Source of the DNA: Amyelois transitella
Lineage: Eukaryota; Arthropoda; Insecta; Lepidoptera; Pyralidae
Length of the DNA: 64,000 nucleotides
Direction of reading: 5' to 3'
Assembly: GCF_032362555.1 (NCBI RefSeq)
Contig: NC_083523.1
Location: 6,857,501 to 6,921,500, forward strand
Part shown: piece by piece, positions 44,921-57,112 of the stretch
How positions within the stretch are numbered: the first letter of the stretch is position 1
Layout of the letters: each line of letters begins with the position of its first letter
Position numbers and translations under genes: made by a program
The notes under the pieces: model-generated
The model's database searches: none
Seen by the model: the letters and a program-made list of their open reading frames with translations, nothing else
What the model was told of the DNA's origin: nothing

Positions 44921-47900
44921 ATGGAGTGGTTCGCTGATCTCGCCGGTAAAGCGGAGAATCTCCTTACAAACTTGGATGAATCTACCGGCGCGGCTTTGCG
45001 GAACCACAACCCCGCGAAGACGAGAAAAGAGAAAAACGATAGTACCAATACTGAACCAATATGGAAGAGATCTCCACCCAGGAATACTAAAAGGTTTTCA
45101 GCAGCTTCCGAAACCCGTTCTGGATATTTACCGCCCCGTAAACCGTCTGTACCTTTTCACCCAACTCGTTCATTGACAAAAGACAATCAAGATGTGAAAG
45201 AAAGGTCCCCTAAGAAGGTTTCACCTTCAAGGAGAACACCACAACATAATCTAAACCACTGTCCCAAGACACTGGTAGGTGATATCAAAAACAGTGATGT
45301 TGATGATACCTTTGGCTTGAGGCAAAGAAGTAAGTTATATTGTTTATTTTAAAGTAAAAGATTGTTGTGTAACTCCTAGCACTGTAGAATAAGACCTTCA
45401 CCATCTCTTTTTAAAAGAAAAAAAAATTGTAAAAAGGCGACTATGGGAATGGGCACTTTATATAGTGCTGGTTTCCATGCTGGTCTGACAAGGGAAAAGA
45501 TAACAAACTCTGGTTTCTTTTTTAAGGCAATTTGCTAGCAACCTGTCACTGTGAATCTCAATTCCATCATTGAGCTATCCAGCTGAACATGACCTTTCAG
45601 TTTTTTCAAGAAGTCTTCAACATAAGGGATAAATGTGACACATCTATGTGTGAATATTGTTATTTCAGAATATCATTCCAGCCTACCAGAGAACCTCGAT
45701 CTCATAAACCCAGACAGTTTGATGTACAGGATGCAAAATTTGGAAGTGGAAAATGCCATGTTAAAAAATGAACTCAATGTAATGAACCGAGAAGTATCAG
45801 ATTTGCTTGACAGACTGCGCAGGGCGGAGGATGGTAATTGTGTAGTAAATGGTCATACAGGTAGTTATTAGAAGTAATTTAGCATGTGAAAATAAAAAAA
45901 GAATTGTTTAATTTCCACAAATACCAATATAATATATAGCTAAGTAATATTAAGTTAAACCTGAATTCCAAGCCTTCAGATAAATATATATAGATATAAT
46001 AGTTACATTTGTAGAGTAAATTATAAAGTATTGATAACATTTGATAAGATATTGCTGCATTGATTTGCTTTGATTGTTACAATTGTAATTATCATTGGTA
46101 TTGATTTCATGATGATTATTCAAATGTATTTATTTCCAATAACAAGATCTATATGGATAACAGAATTATAAATTATGTATTTATTCAGGGTTTTTAAGAA
46201 CTAAATAAAGCATAACTAACACAAGTATTAATGAAGCGAAAAGCATACTCTGCCAAACAAATTTTAGATTTTTTTTACTGTTGAGTCCTGACTCATGATC
46301 TTAACTTTGTTCTTTTCAAAGCTTGTACTTTCATTTTGAAAATGAAAGCCTGAATTTTTGTTGATGGCCTGTATGAAAATAGGTAAACTTTCAGATAGTT
46401 TGTTATCATAAAATCAATATTACAATTATCAATTGTAGTATTCTAGCAATATAGTTATAAATAAAGTTGTTATTAATACCTAAAAATCATTTGTAGAGTA
46501 ATAAGTGACTTATATTTATTATATATAGAAAAAAATTGTTAGTTGAAAGCTTATATTGCTCTATGCAATAATTTTTTTTGAGTTTCCATAAACAATCAAG
46601 ATTTGAAATCTTTTTGTAGAACTAAAAGAAACAAATGGCAAACTGGAAGACGCACAAATAGTAAAGAAGCAACTGAATGCCGACAAAGAGAGTTTGAGTG
46701 CTCAGATGGCTCAGTTGCGGCAGAAGATCCAGGATTTGACCTCCATAGAGGTCACCAAGTATAAGGAACAGAATAATAGGCTGGAAATAGAAGTTACACT
46801 GCTGACTGATAGAAACAATGATTTGGAAGAGAAGTGAGTTATATTTATAATAGATTTATTTTCAAAATTGGATATAAGGTATCCCTTATTGACGTCACAT
46901 CACTTAAATCTAATTATAACTACTACTGCTTCCAAAGCGCATGTGTAGAAAAAGCGGCGGAACACACTACACTGCAGTAATTGTTCCATTTATTTTATTT
47001 TAAATTAAGCTGAATTCAACTTGCTGATGGGTATAAAGACTTAAGTCTGGATAACACTTATAGGCGATCTTTAAGTGTTTTTGAGACTGTAAGCAGCATT
47101 ATTGTACATACATATAGTCACGTCTATATTTCTTGTGGGGTATTCAGAGCTAACAGTCTTGAAAAACTGAAAGGCAACATTCAGCTGTTTGGCTTAATGA
47201 TAGAATTAAGATTAAAATAGTGGCAGGTTGCTAGCTCAACGCCTATGGATCGTAAGTTATAACCCTACCTTAGGCACCTTTTACGACATTCATGGGAAGG
47301 AGATGTAATGATCCTATTCTTTTTTATATTTGTGCCGGGAAATACAGGCAGTGTATGTGTTAAATGTGTAAATTTAGTTAAATTTTTTGGTATGGATGTG
47401 TTTGAACATAATTTTGAAAATATTTGGGTTATCTTGTGTTAAGATAGGATTTGTGAGTTAAGATAGTGTCCACTAGGTCTTGAACTTACTTTTGGGCTTA
47501 GTTTATCTAATTTATTTATGTTAATTTCTTTAGTCCCATTACATAACTGTTATTCCAGGGTAAAGCAACTCACAGAAAAGGCCCACGAGCGAGATCTGGC
47601 TCAAATAAAAACTGAAAACGATTTACGTCACGCGCAAACAACCATTTGTGACTTACAGAACGACTTGGAGCGGTCCAAGGCCGAATGTTTGCGGCTGGAG
47701 AAAGACTGGGAGACGTATAAACTGAGGGTGAAAAGCATGCTTTTCGCTAAAGACAATGAGATAAAATCACTGCAAGAAGGCATGAATTTAACTGAGGACA
47801 CGAAGATATTGATCGAACAGTTGGAGAATTTGAAGTGAGTTTTATTTTATTGCATGTTTTTCACTCAGTATTGGCACACCATTCGTTTTCTTATATTTAA

Positions 47901-50900
47901 AAGCTGACGAACCCTTTCTAGTAGAGTTTAAAGGAAGAGGAAGACCAAGAATGAAATAAAAGAAAAAATAAACATAAAAACATGTCAGCAAATAAACTAG
48001 AACTAATTTAAGTCTTGATTCTTTATTTGTAATAGTAAAGTGGAAGCTAGTGCAACAGAATCAATTGTAACAAAAAATAAATATTTTTCATTTTTATTTT
48101 CATTTCAATATCTTGACTTATTATACTGACTGCAATATTCTTTACAGAGAAGAAAGGGAGGTGTTATCCGAGTCGATTCTCCGCGTTCGCAACGAATGCG
48201 ACAATATGAGGCAGCATATAGAACAGTTGGAATCTAAACACCACTCCGCTGAGAGAGTGGTCGCTGCCCTGAGAGAGGCTTTGAGAGACGAACGAGCCGC
48301 TAGGAATAGGACTGAGTCGCAGTGTATATCTATAGGGAAGGTAGGTGAACTTATTAATTAATTTAATGCGCATAGTACAATTGGATGGATAAAAAACTAA
48401 GGATGCCGATCACCAGATAAAGTGGCAAGAGAAATGTTGAAAACAGGATTTCTGGCTTCGAAGCTTAGGGGCAAAGGATGCTGGAATCTGGGAACACGTA
48501 AAAATGAGAGAGATAGAGTATCAAGGTGCAAGTAGCTAACGGTGTAACTGAGATGTCAGATAGCATATAAAACAGTTATAACGAAGACCCAACTCTTACT
48601 TGACCAGTTCAATTTGTCTTGCACTGTTCAAGTTGCACTTGTGAATGCACGTTATTAGGAATTTAAATTTGGAATTTTATATTTTTAATTTTCAGGAACT
48701 CAAATCCATTCAAATCGAAACCGGCCAGACCATAGCCAATCTCCGTTCAGCTTTAAGAGACAAAGAACACGAAATCAACCGCCTCCGTGAATCCGCTTCC
48801 GCCCCGACCACAGACACGAGCGCTCTGAACGTGGGGGACTATGACGTCATGCAGGAATCCATAGACAGCGATAAAATACATTATCTAACGGAGACGCTGG
48901 TGCAAAAACAAGGGAAGATTGATTCGTTGATGGCAGACAATAATATGCTTAGGATACAGTTGGATAAATTGCAAGTGAGTTTATAGTTCATATTCCATTC
49001 TTATATGTTTTACATTCAATTATTAAAAATAATAAAATAAAAAATCTGTTTATATTAATGAGGCATTCATCAATATCTGAATCTATCTATATTAAAAAAA
49101 TAACTTACATATTATATTCTACGCAAAGTCGGATCGAATGAATTTTGCTATGTAGGTAGACATCTATGTAAGTAAGTAGGGGAAGGATTTTTTTTTGAGA
49201 ATTTATACTGGAGCCCAGAATATAATCTTCTGAGGCTGTAACGAAGACAACCGAAATAACTGGTTGTTAAAACCCGAAATTAAGAAACTCGCTCTTTATG
49301 TATCATTACGGGAAATCCTATCTTAGTGCATCCCTAGACTACATAAAGCAATTTCAAGTCTCTAAACCCAGCTTATTGGGCTTTGCTATGTTTAGATTTA
49401 GAATTGCATCCGCTGTCTTAAAAGGCAATAAAAATTAAACGTAAAATCAATAATTTTTGTTTATTGCAGTCTAAATACAAAGCCGAAGTGGCCCTCCGGA
49501 CAACGACCGCTCACAGCGTGGTCCAGCTCCAAGACACAGAGTACAGGCGAGTGCGGAGCGCTTCAGCTCTCGCCAAGTTGTCCATGAGGGTGGGAGTGGC
49601 TCTCAAGCGGTACCCCGTTTTCAGGCTGTTCCTCCTGGTCTACATGGTAAGAACATACATACATATAGTCACGTCTATATCCCTTGCGGGGTAGACAGAG
49701 CCAACAGGCTTGAAAAGACTGAATGGCCACATTCAGCTATTTGGCCTAATGATAGAATTGAGATTCAAATAGTGATAGGTTGCTCGCCCATCGCCTAAAA
49801 TAGAATCCCAAGTCTGTAAGCCTTTCGCTTTTTTTTTTTTTTTTCGGGACAAATTACTCAGATTGAGTTAGCCTCGAAGTAAGTTCGAGACTTGTGTTAT
49901 GAGATACTAACTCAACGATACTATATCTTATTATAATATACATATATAGATAAACGTCCAAGACCCAGGCCAATCAGAAAAAGTTCTTTTCTCATCATGC
50001 CCTAGCCGGGATTCAAACCCGGGACCTCCGGTGTCACAGACAAGCGTACTACCGCCGCGCCACAGAGGCCGCCTTTTACGACATCCATGGGAAAGAGATG
50101 GAGTGGTCCTCTTCTTTTTTGTATTGGTACCGGGAACCACACGGTAAGAACATCCTAGTTTAGAATCAGAAGTAAGGTCACGAAAGCCTGGAGCTTTCTA
50201 GGGAATAAATGTCTGTCTATCCTGCTTCAACCGGGCCAAGGTCGAAGGGGAAGACCAGGCTAGACATCACTTAATATCATTCTATGCTAGCTAATGGACT
50301 AACAAGTGAGGATGTCGAAGATTGGACGAAGCGGACGGAGAAATGTCGAACCTGGGACAAAAAAGACATTGGTGGACTTCTGAAAGTCTATCTCGTATGT
50401 CAAATGTCATCAAAATTACATAAATAGAGTAATTAACGTTAGTTAATGTAGTTTTATTTTTTTATATACACACAATTATATTATAGAGACGGCCTCTGTG
50501 GCGCAGCGGTAGTACGCTTGTCTGTGACACCGGAGGTCCTGGGGATAAGTATTTGTTATAAAATATAGTATCGTTGAGTTGGTATCTCGTAACACAAGTT
50601 TCGAACTTACTTCGAGGCTAACTCAATCTGTGTAATTTGTCCCGTATATATTTATTTATATACATGAGTATTTCATATACTAATTCTAGTACCTACTTAC
50701 AAAGGTGCTACTTATTTCAATAGAAATCTACACTAATATTATAAAGAGGAAAACTTTGTTTGTTTGGTTGTAATGAATAGGCTCAAAAACTACTGGACCG
50801 ATTTTAAAAATTCTTTCACCATTCGAAAGCTACATTATCCACGAGTAACATAGACTATATTTTATTTTGGAAAAAATAGGGTTCCGTAATAATATATAAA

Positions 50901-51119
50901 AATAATTGGCAAAACAGCGTTTGCCGGGTCAGCTAGTCTCTTTAGAACATTACAAAAAAAGCAAATATTTTCACTTTATAAAATTAGTTTGGAGATGGAT
51001 TATATCTTAAATCCTTCTTCTTTATTTATTTATTTCAGATTGGACTGCACTTTTGGGTACTCACAGTATTATTGACCAGCACTCCGGAGGGTTATCTGCC
51101 GAGGGCAAGCAAATCCTGA
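44921..51119 (+). CDS. GOLGA5: Golgin-84 (GOLGA5), Golgi tether
   Basis: Golgin-84 is a tail-anchored coiled-coil protein of the Golgi rim that tethers intra-Golgi COPI vesicles. Eight coding exons join in phase: 44921-45329, 45669-45833, 46620-46833, 47559-47834, 48148-48340, 48696-48974, 49470-49646 and 51039-51119, giving 597 residues (human 731). The start MEWFADLAGKAENLL fits the conserved N terminus. Residues about 140-500 are long coiled coil. The C terminus has SASALAKLSMRVGVALKR, then the membrane anchor FLLVYMIGLHFWVLTVLL and a short lumenal tail. The exon 7 donor is duplicated by an element A insertion. A fragment of exon 2 is copied at 9440. Confidence 0.94.
45440..45630 (+). repeat. 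Element A, diverged copy in golgin-84 intron 1
   Basis: The central and tail parts can be read (gctagcaacctgtcactgtg). It shares its downstream boundary with the copy at 9262-9410. Confidence 0.7.
46845..46980 (+). repeat. Second copy of the ttattgacgtcacatcac family
   Basis: It matches 36530-36700 over most of its length and lies directly after golgin-84 exon 3. Confidence 0.7.
47100..47350 (-). repeat. Element A, near-complete copy
   Basis: It runs from acatatagtcacgtctatat to tgtgccgggaaatacaggca in a golgin-84 intron. Confidence 0.83.
49657..50142 (-). repeat. Element A with a tRNA SINE nested inside; target-site duplication GGTAAGAACAT
   Basis: The 11-bp word GGTAAGAACAT occurs at 49646-49656 and 50143-50153. 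Between them lies an element A copy split by the tRNA-type SINE at 49829-50070. The left duplication contains the donor of golgin-84 exon 7. Confidence 0.9.
49829..50070 (-). repeat. tRNA-derived SINE nested in element A
   Basis: In sense it starts ggcctctgtggcgcggcggt, carries box B (gggtttgaatcccggc) and ends in a run of about 16 A. It is younger than the element A it interrupts. Confidence 0.87.
50488..50646 (+). repeat. tRNA-derived SINE, internally deleted
   Basis: The head ggcctctgtggcgcagcggt is intact, but box B and the following 60 bases are missing. The 3' body (atctcgtaacacaagtttcg) is present. Confidence 0.82.
50727..50936 (+). mobile_element. Non-autonomous Helitron, 210 bp
   Basis: It starts TCTACACTAATATTATAAAG and ends GGGTCAGCTAG. 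The 5' TC follows an A and the 3' CTAG precedes a T, so it sits in an AT dinucleotide as Helitrons do. A hairpin (GGCAAA at 50908-50913, loop ACAGCG, TTTGCC at 50920-50925) lies 11 bases before the end. It encodes no protein and lies in the last golgin-84 intron. Confidence 0.85.
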
Positions 51120-52020
51120 AAATTTAAGCTTTAAAATAAAAATTGATGTGGCATTTCACTCAAAAAGGGCCCAGTGTTTGACGGGAACTTAGCCGTTTCG
51201 CAATTGGTATAATTCGCGTGTGGTCATTGGGCTTTTTTGCGTGTAACACCACAAATAATCAATAAATATTTTAAATATTAACCTAGTTAAGTATTAGGGG
51301 ACTTATACACAAAGCATAATAGAAATTTGTATCCACACAACTGAAATGAGTTAACTGACTAAATTTCTGTGATGCTTTTTTTCCTTTTTTTTTCACGTGT
51401 TTTGTGCCAGTTCTGTCTTGAAAAACTAAGAGCCATTTATTTTAATAGAAAGTACTGACTTGAATGCCATAAAATATGTGCTTTACAAAAAATTTGTAAT
51501 CTTCCCAAAAACAAAATCTGTAAATCGATATGACTGTACTTTGCGTACATTGGTGCTGTGGTATAACACTATGTAAATAAAATGTTTGTAAAAATGTATA
51601 TAAATTTTCTGAATCTCTAAGACGAGGTTCATTCGAAGGACCTTTTCTTTGATTTATGTATCTTATTATCATATTTTTGGTCCATTAAAATTATTTTTGA
51701 TTTTTTCCTATTATACCTTAATTTCAATGTAATACATGCACAATTACTTTATCTGCGTAAGTTAAAATTAGAATTGTATGTCTAGGGCAAATATAATAAC
51801 ATTTTCTTAGAAACCGTATTTTTACAACTGTTTTAATGGATCATAAATATTGACTAGCCATTTTATGTACCTTGTAAAAATATTTATTATCACAAGAAGA
51901 GCTTGTATCATTATGTAAATTTAATGGGAATACGTTATTTTTTTGGGTTGTTTTGTTTTTGGTTATTGGAAACGTAATAAATTTTATATTTAACTAGCCA
52001 TTGTATTTTTTGTTTTAACA
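51120..52020 (+). other. Golgin-84 3' untranslated region and downstream DNA
   Basis: AATAAA occurs at 51261-51266 and 51576-51581, either of which could end the mRNA. No gene is seen to 52020. Confidence 0.45.
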
Positions 52021-52024
52021 AATA

Positions 52025-52160
52025 GTGCTGCCTCTACATTATCCCTTACGAAGTAGACAGAGCCGAAAGCCGGAAAGAGTTTCGAAAAGACTTAACAAAA
52101 GAATCTTTTGAATTGAGATTTCAGATTAAGATGGCCTTAAAGAGGAATCCAAACTTTATA
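52025..52160 (-). repeat. Element A, degenerate partial copy
   Basis: attatcccttacgaagtaga and later scraps remain. Confidence 0.5.
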
Positions 52161-52204
52161 AGTTCTTTTGATTGACTTTTTTTATTTTGTAGAACAGTAA
52201 TTAT

Positions 52205-52315
52205 ATGCTTGTCATGAATGTGGACGAAGCGAAGGAAGTATGCAGAGTTCGTGGCAAGTGGAAAGATGTAGTCTCTGCGTACCCCTCCGGGAAAAAGGTT
52301 TTGTGTATGTATGTA
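52205..52315 (+). repeat. Element B copy
   Basis: The frame MNVDEAKEVCRVRGKWK with a (TATG) tail is present, 5'-truncated at the Met. Confidence 0.75.
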
Positions 52316-52464
52316 TCACCATTAAGTCAACATCGATTAAAAAGAAGCAAATTCGTCCAATGCTAAACAGCTGAACGTGGCCTTTCAGTCTTTTCAAGAA
52401 ATGATGCTACCTGACAGAATCCTGTCATAGAAAATAACATATAATGAAAAAATATTTATGATAT

Positions 52465-52735
52465 AATTCCCGGTATGTTCCCGGCACCAATAGAAAAACG
52501 AATAAGCTCACTCCATCTCTCCCATCTTGGTCGCCTTTTACGGCATCCATGGGAACATGGATGCCGTAAAAGGCGACCAAGGGACAGGCTTATATATTTG
52601 GGATTCCCTTTTAGAAGATGAACTAGCAACCTGTCACTATTTGAATCACAATTCATTCATAAAGCCAAACAGCGTGGCCTATCAGTCTTTTTTAAGGCTA
52701 TTGGCTCTGTCTGACCTTGTAACCTGACGTGTTAC
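52465..52735 (+). repeat. Rearranged element A with a 25-bp perfect hairpin
   Basis: The element runs from its head to its tail, but part of its middle is present in both orientations. The arms at 52526-52550 and 52557-52581 are exact reverse complements around six bases. Confidence 0.85.
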
Positions 52736-52809
52736 TGATCGCCAAAGTAGCGTCAGATTAAATTTAGGTTAGGTATATGCAAGTCAACTTCGACTCTTTA
52801 CCTAAATTA

Positions 52810-53135
52810 GTTAATTTGTACATAACACAAAAACGAACGAACGAATGAGTCTATTGAATGACGTCACAAGAGCGCAACAGCAATACCTCGCTCCCCACCT
52901 CAAGTCAGTGGCCTCCGAAATGCCGTGACGACAACACGTACGTTTGTTTTTTTCGCACAGTGAAAGTAAATTTTTGTGCCACTGCATCGAACCTCGTAAG
53001 TACAAGAAAAATTAACATACTAACAAGCTTTCCATACATTTATGATGGTAAATATTTGTTTAATGATAGGGCTCTGTAGTTTTTTGATATCCTTTCATTT
53101 GACTTTTTTTTGTTGGTTATTTTTGTAAACCGTGT
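52810..53135. other. Intergenic DNA before the transposase remnant
   Basis: It includes a moderately GC-rich stretch (52860-52940) and a donor-like site at 52993-53001 (cctcgtaagtac). No ORF is supported. Confidence 0.35.
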
Positions 53136-53163
53136 TTTGGGGCAGGTTGTCTCACGTTCTTGC

Positions 53164-53193
53164 GGGCAGGTTGTCACATGTGACAACCTGCCC
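53164..53193. repeat. Perfect 30-bp palindrome
   Basis: GGGCAGGTTGTCACA is followed directly by its reverse complement. A further direct copy of the half-site, ggggcaggttgtctcac, begins at 53139. It lies 5' of the transposase fragment and could hold its binding sites. Confidence 0.9.
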
Positions 53194-53269
53194 CAAAGTA
53201 TACATGCTGGCTGTGTGTTTTAGAACATTGCTATATAATTCAACTAACTAACTTTGTCGCAGGATATAA

Positions 53270-54019
53270 AACCTGCGGGATTTGTCCATTCAATAGAGAT
53301 TTCAAGAGCATGATTATATGCCATCTTCTGTCACGGATAGACCATTAATTACGGTTCAAGATAATGAGATTGTTCCCAATGTCATCGACAATTCATCACA
53401 TAATTGTCCTACTGAAGACAACAACACTAGCCCTAACGAACCTGTTGCAAGTCCATCTATTCTTGATAACCCTGCATTGCCAGAAGATAATAATGACTTT
53501 GTTGATCGTGCAATGACGCCAGAAGCAACACGTCAGAGTCAAGTTTTAGAGGAGTCCATGGCGATACCTGGTCCAAGTGGTGTAAGAACTTTTCTGACTG
53601 TATCACCCCAAATTTTGAAACCACTACCAAAAGCACCTCCACGCAAATTGCAACGAGCTGATAAAAGAAAATGTAAATCAGCAATCCTAACAGATACACC
53701 GGAAAAGACATATTTAGAAGAGAAAAAAAAGGAACAAGATGCGAAGAAAAAAAAAGTATCGAAAAGAGTTTTGAGTGAGAAAAATGAAAAGAAAAGAGTT
53801 ACTAAAGGGAATAAGAAAAGGAGGAAATCTGTTGACAGTCAAGAGAGTGAAATTGAGAATTAATATTTCTGTTTAGTGTGTCTGTCGCCATACTCAGCTA
53901 GCAGGTCTAGAGAAGTATGGGTCCAATGTCAGGATTGCAAGCTTTGGGCCCATGAAGAATGCACGCCTGGACTACCAAATTACATTTGTCAAAATTGTGA
54001 CTCTGAATATTCAGACTGA
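53270..54019 (+). mobile_element. C-terminal remnant of a pogo/Tigger-type transposase with CxxC finger
   Basis: A long frame from 53318 (MPSSVTDRPL) gives SGVRTFLTVSPQILKPLP, PRKLQRADKRKCKSAIL and a Lys-rich linker to a stop at 53861-53863. The same frame continues into a zinc finger: CLVC, VQCQDCKLWAHEEC, YICQNC. This order is known from insect elements with psq-HTH, DDE_1 and a C-terminal PHD-like finger. Upstream, GICPFNRD, the usual motif before this region, sits in another frame at about 53275, so at least one frameshift and one in-frame stop exist. The HTH and DDE parts are missing. Confidence 0.72.
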
Positions 54020-54829
54020 TATGAATACTGATCATAACTTCATTAGGTTAAGGATATTTGATAAAAACATATTTTGTAAGTCACTGACTGATTAAAAAAA
54101 CGTCCCAAATATTTGCTTATAAACAGGTAACTATACTATTATTTTATATTTTGTTATTTTTTGTTTTCTTAGAGAGGTCTAATAACAATAAGTGTTAAGT
54201 ATATTTAAAAATATTATATTTGCTTAAAGCAAGTTTAAGTTCCTCTTGTTTGGTAAATTATGACTCTGAATACCTATTCAGAGTAATATGCAGAATAACA
54301 GTTTGGTCTAATGACTGATTAGTAGCTACATAAGAGATAAATGACTGATTATGATAATAAAACGTACAAATAATAATGACCTGAGGCCAAAGTGACTAGG
54401 TTAAAACTTACAATAATGATTGTTTTTATGTTAAGCTTTTAATTTCAAAGAAAAAAACCTGTTGAGTGCAATTATACGTATGTTAAAGATTACTGCCTGT
54501 ATTTGTTATTAAAATAAATACTTTTTTGATTCATATAAGTGTCTTTTTTCTCATAAACTCTATGTAATTTTATTTGTGACTTCTTACCCCATATACTGTG
54601 ACAACCATCCCAGACTCGGGGTTAAAAGTCACACTTCTCTCTTTCAGAAAAATGTTGTTTTTTTGCTTAACAGATAATAATATACAAAGAGACTTTACTT
54701 TTTTATACATTACTATAGTTACTTTATTAATTGGTCAACAATCGTCATTTGCAAATGGTAAACTTTTGTAGTAAAATGAATATTTTTAAAAATGTGACTT
54801 CCAACCCCGGTCTCCCCTACTTAAGTATG
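54020..54829 (+). other. DNA after the transposase remnant
   Basis: It is AT-rich. Bases 54585-54625 and 54790-54815 carry words with tgacaacc and accccggtc that may be decayed ends of the same transposon. No gene is seen. Confidence 0.35.
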
Positions 54830-54990
54830 TCCTGGTAAAGGGTCAGGTAAAAAGTACCCGAAACCGCCGAGCTTGCATGAAGAGAGTTATGAATGTGAAT
54901 GAAGCGAAGGAAGTGTGCAGAGATCGTGGCAAGAGGAAAGAGGTAGTCTCTGCCTACCCCTCCGGGATGTATATATGTATGTACTTATGT
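54830..54990 (+). repeat. Element B, long copy
   Basis: It reads GQVKSTRNRRACMKRVM followed by NVNEAKEVCRDRGK, one of the longest element B copies here, and ends near (TATG). Confidence 0.78.
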
Positions 54991-55194
54991 ATAATACTGC
55001 AGGTTTAGTAAATTCTCTCCCATAATTTTCCGTCCCTATTTTTACCCTTTACATACCCTTTGGGGTCTAAGTGAAGTGTCTTGCGAAATTATAATCATTG
55101 TGGGAGTGGGTGACATGAAACGACTCACGTCTTACCCAGGCACCGAACCCAGCTTAAATCACGATTAACGGAATATGTAGACTAAGACTATGCA

Positions 55195-55375
55195 ACTAAG
55201 GGATAGGCTTATAAACTTGGATTCTTCTTTTAGATGATGGGCTAGCAACCTGTCACTATTTGAATCTCAATTCTGTCATTAAGCCAAACAGCTAAACGTG
55301 GCCTTTTCAGTCTTTGCCAGACTGTTGGTTCTGTCTGACTCGCAAGGGATAAAGACGTGATAATATGTATGTATG
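55195..55375 (+). repeat. Element A, head-truncated copy
   Basis: It runs from ggataggcttataaacttgg to the tail (ataatatgtatgtatg). Confidence 0.82.
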
Positions 55376-56004
55376 GACTATGTGAAAGTACTTAATTCCT
55401 TTAGTCTTCTCTTGCGTTTGAATATTCTGTTTGTATAGGATAAACCCAGATGGCATTACTGCAGTTGAATAAAAACTTTTGTGATAAGTACTTGGGTATT
55501 TCCAATGTCACTATCATACCTTTAACCCACTTTTAAAGAAACAGGGCTGTCTAGTTGGAAAATTTAAAATTTTAAAACAAATATTTTCAGCTTTAGGTGG
55601 TTATCTCCATCAAAGGTTGTAATGTATAAAGCTGTTTTTTTTTGTAAAACCTTATGTCTTCCTATGAGGAGGCCTTGTGAAAAATGTCTATATACAAATG
55701 CAGATATGAATTTCGTAGACTGATAAGTTAACCATATATTTAATTGAATACCTTCGCCACTGTAAATATTACATCGTACCACCGTTACGATGGCTGGGTT
55801 TCCCCAGACCTACCTATAATATACTGTATTTATCTTACTCGTACATATGATAAATACATATGAGTAAGGACGACATATGCACAAGATTTAAACTATAAAC
55901 GATTAACCCACCTGGTGATTTGTAGTTTCCACAGCTAATAGATGATGAGGGATAACTATACCTACATATAGCTGAAACTGAAAAAAATCTTTACAAAGCA
56001 TTTT

Positions 56005-56265
56005 TATTTACACAGTTATATGATCACGTCTATATCCTTTGCGGGGTTGACAAGCCAACAGTCTTGAAAAGGCTGTAGATAGGCCACGTTCAGCTGTTTG
56101 GCTTAATAATAGAATTTAGATTCAAATAATGACAGGTTGCTAGACCATCACCTAAAAGAAGAATCCCAAAACGAGCCTATCCCTTAGCAGCCTTTTACAA
56201 CATCCATTGGGGAGAGACCCCAATGGAGTGGTCCTATTCTTATTTCTATTGATGCTAAAAAATAT
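56005..56265 (-). repeat. Element A, near-complete copy
   Basis: It runs from tatgatcacgtctatatcct to the tggtcctattctt segment; the outermost head is missing or changed. Confidence 0.82.
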
Positions 56266-56299
56266 TAAAATGAAAACAGAAATAAGTAATTACGAATGG

Positions 56300-56415
56300 T
56301 AACGTTGAAAAGGGATGGCCTTGACGAACGTATCTTGATCAAATAGGGGATGTTTTGGTGAGAGGTCAGGTCAGCAGTATTTAGACCGAATAGCTTGCAT
56401 AAAAAGATTGATAAA
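56300..56415 (+). repeat. Element B fragment
   Basis: Only the 5' part of the usual B segment (gaggtcaggtcagcagtat) is present; the tail is absent. Confidence 0.5.
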
Positions 56416-56430
56416 TAAATAAATATATAG

Positions 56431-56537
56431 GTACGGGACAGATTACACAGATTGAGTTAGCCTCGAAGTAAGTTCGAAACTTGTGTAACGAGATACTAAC
56501 TCAATGATACTATATTTTATCAATACTTAATATAGAT
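56431..56537 (-). repeat. tRNA-derived SINE, 3' part only
   Basis: The body (gattgagttagcctcgaagt) is present; the tRNA head is lost, as in a 5'-truncated insertion. Confidence 0.78.
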
Positions 56538-56539
56538 GA

Positions 56540-57112
56540 AGAAAGTTGAGTATTTTAAATAAATTCTTGAATTGTGATGTTTTGTTTTCAGACAGTACTT
56601 TAAAGTCGAATATAATTCACACACTCATCTTTTATTTTGTCCGCTTCGTGAGGTCAATTTGCTTAATTAATTCATTGGGTTTCCCGTCCCATATAATGCA
56701 TTCGCTTATAACTAACCACACAAATAATTTAAATTAGCTTTTACTTTATAACATCGATCGAATCGATTTACTTAAAAATAAGATTGTATTATACCTTGTA
56801 CATAAACATAACTCCCTACCCAAACGTGTGTGCATGTTTTTTCATTTAAAAATATACAAGCAATGTTGATTTAAATGCCAGTCACTGTACTGCCTTACAC
56901 GGAGGCAGACTTGTCCATTTTGTTATTTGTTTATCACCTAGTGTACTTGTAAATTCCCACAACTATGCTTGTTGAACTAAATAGGACTTAGTGGTTAAAA
57001 TTTTAGTGTTAATTAGCTAAATAATAGCGTAAAACAGTGATCACGGATCTTACTTAACCTTGAACTGGAGTTTTTTTTTTAAATTTAATTGTGGTTTTCC
57101 TTGTGCTTCAAG
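56540..57112 (+). promoter_or_regulatory. Upstream region of the serpin gene
   Basis: AT-rich DNA without further ORFs. The serpin promoter should be here; I could not pick out a TATA box or an immune-type kappaB site with confidence. Confidence 0.35.
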
